Part shown: positions 5,168-5,533 of the stretch, piece by piece
How positions within the stretch are numbered: the first letter of the stretch is position 1
Layout of the letters: each line of letters opens with the position of its first letter
DNA from: Planctomycetales bacterium
Lineage (GTDB): Bacteria > Planctomycetota > Planctomycetia > Planctomycetales > Planctomycetaceae
Direction: 5' to 3'
Length of the DNA stretch: 5,533 nt
NCBI GenBank assembly: GCA_020050375.1
Contig: JAGVKR010000251.1
Coordinates: 1-5,533, forward strand
The notes under the pieces: generated by a model
Database searches by the model: none
What the model was told of the DNA's origin: nothing
Seen by the model: the letters and a program-made list of their open reading frames with translations, nothing else
Translations under genes and position numbers: made by a program

Positions 5168-5533
5168 ATGAGCAGTGACCAGTATTTCCCCGGCCTCGAA
5201 GGGGTGATTGCCGGCGAAACCGCCGTCTCGACGATCACCGGCGGACTCAGTTACCGTGGCTATTCGATCGACGATCTTTCCGCCGAAGCCACGTTTCCGG
5301 AAGTCGCCTACCTTCTGCTGCACGGCGACCTCCCCAACGAAGAACAACTGGCCGACTTCAAGTCGATTTTGGACGAGTCGGCCGGGCTCGATCCGTCGAT
5401 CGTCGACTTTTTGCGATCCATTCCGCTGCACGTCGGGGCGATGGACGTGTTGCGAACGGGGGTCAGCGCGCTGGCGCATTTCGATTCGCAGAACGACGAA
5501 GAGACGACTGCCGCCAACATCGGCAAGGCGACG
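5168..5533 (+). CDS. gltA: citrate synthase, N-terminal part
   Basis: The first 122 codons of a citrate synthase, cut by the right edge. The enzyme condenses acetyl-CoA and oxaloacetate to citrate at the entry of the TCA cycle in the cytosol. The start MSSDQYFPGLEGVIAGETAVS (1-21) and the segments TGGLSYRGYSIDDL (24-37), FPEVAYLLLHGDLP (43-56) and HVGAMDVLRTGVSALAHFD (88-106) match the N-terminal helical domain of the family. The short N-terminus suggests the compact type also found in 2-methylcitrate synthases rather than the longer E. coli GltA type. The catalytic histidines and aspartate lie beyond the window, so citrate versus methylcitrate specificity cannot be judged here. The ATG at 5168 has GGGA 8 bases upstream, and the family pattern begins directly after it. 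Its 5' leader contains a terminator-like hairpin. Confidence 0.93.
   Translation, partial: MSSDQYFPGLEGVIAGETAVSTITGGLSYRGYSIDDLSAEATFPEVAYLLLHGDLPNEEQLADFKSILDESAGLDPSIVDFLRSIPLHVGAMDVLRTGVSALAHFDSQNDEETTAANIGKAT

Noticed and set aside
5054..5479. 141-codon minus-strand open frame over the citrate synthase start
   Set aside because: It is antisense to clear citrate synthase sequence, and its composition looks like a reverse-frame artefact.
1..5533. CRISPR array, tRNA, insertion sequence, toxin-antitoxin or defence system
   Set aside because: No spaced repeat array, cloverleaf, transposase or terminal inverted repeats were seen, and the genes present are housekeeping or regulatory. RecQ alone is not evidence of a defence island.

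Overview
The window is GC-rich and reads as chromosomal DNA from a member of the Planctomycetes. That assignment is an inference from three proteins: a Tat-exported protein whose mature start resembles the DUF3500 family common in planctomycetes, an IspH of the FCFGV/AGTST type, and a long RecQ with an extra C-terminal helix-turn-helix domain. No rRNA or other marker gene is present to confirm it.

The left half is transcribed leftwards (minus strand). In transcription order it holds a six-helix inner-membrane protein of unknown function (1870-2499), a winged-helix regulator that overlaps it by 14 bases (1485-1883), ispH of the MEP isoprenoid pathway (456-1292), and the N-terminal part of the exported DUF3500-like protein (1-278, running off the left edge). 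The membrane protein and regulator form one translationally coupled unit. ispH is separated from them by about 190 bases that contain a weak terminator-like structure. The DUF3500-like gene follows ispH after about 180 bases.

The right half is transcribed rightwards. It holds a complete recQ DNA helicase gene (2702-4960), a clear intrinsic terminator (4993-5015), a roughly 150-base leader region with a candidate promoter and a strong terminator-like hairpin, and then the first 122 codons of citrate synthase (5168-5533, running off the right edge).

The two halves diverge from a 202-base intergenic region (2500-2701). Two sigma70-like promoters overlap there on opposite strands, and a perfect 14-base palindrome covers the -35 box of one and the expected start point of the other. 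The most interesting non-coding signals are this control region and the hairpin-rich citrate synthase leader, which could work as a transcription attenuator. I see no CRISPR array, mobile element, tRNA or rRNA, and no evidence of a defence island. The genes are mainly housekeeping, and the membrane-protein/regulator pair is the only poorly characterised module.
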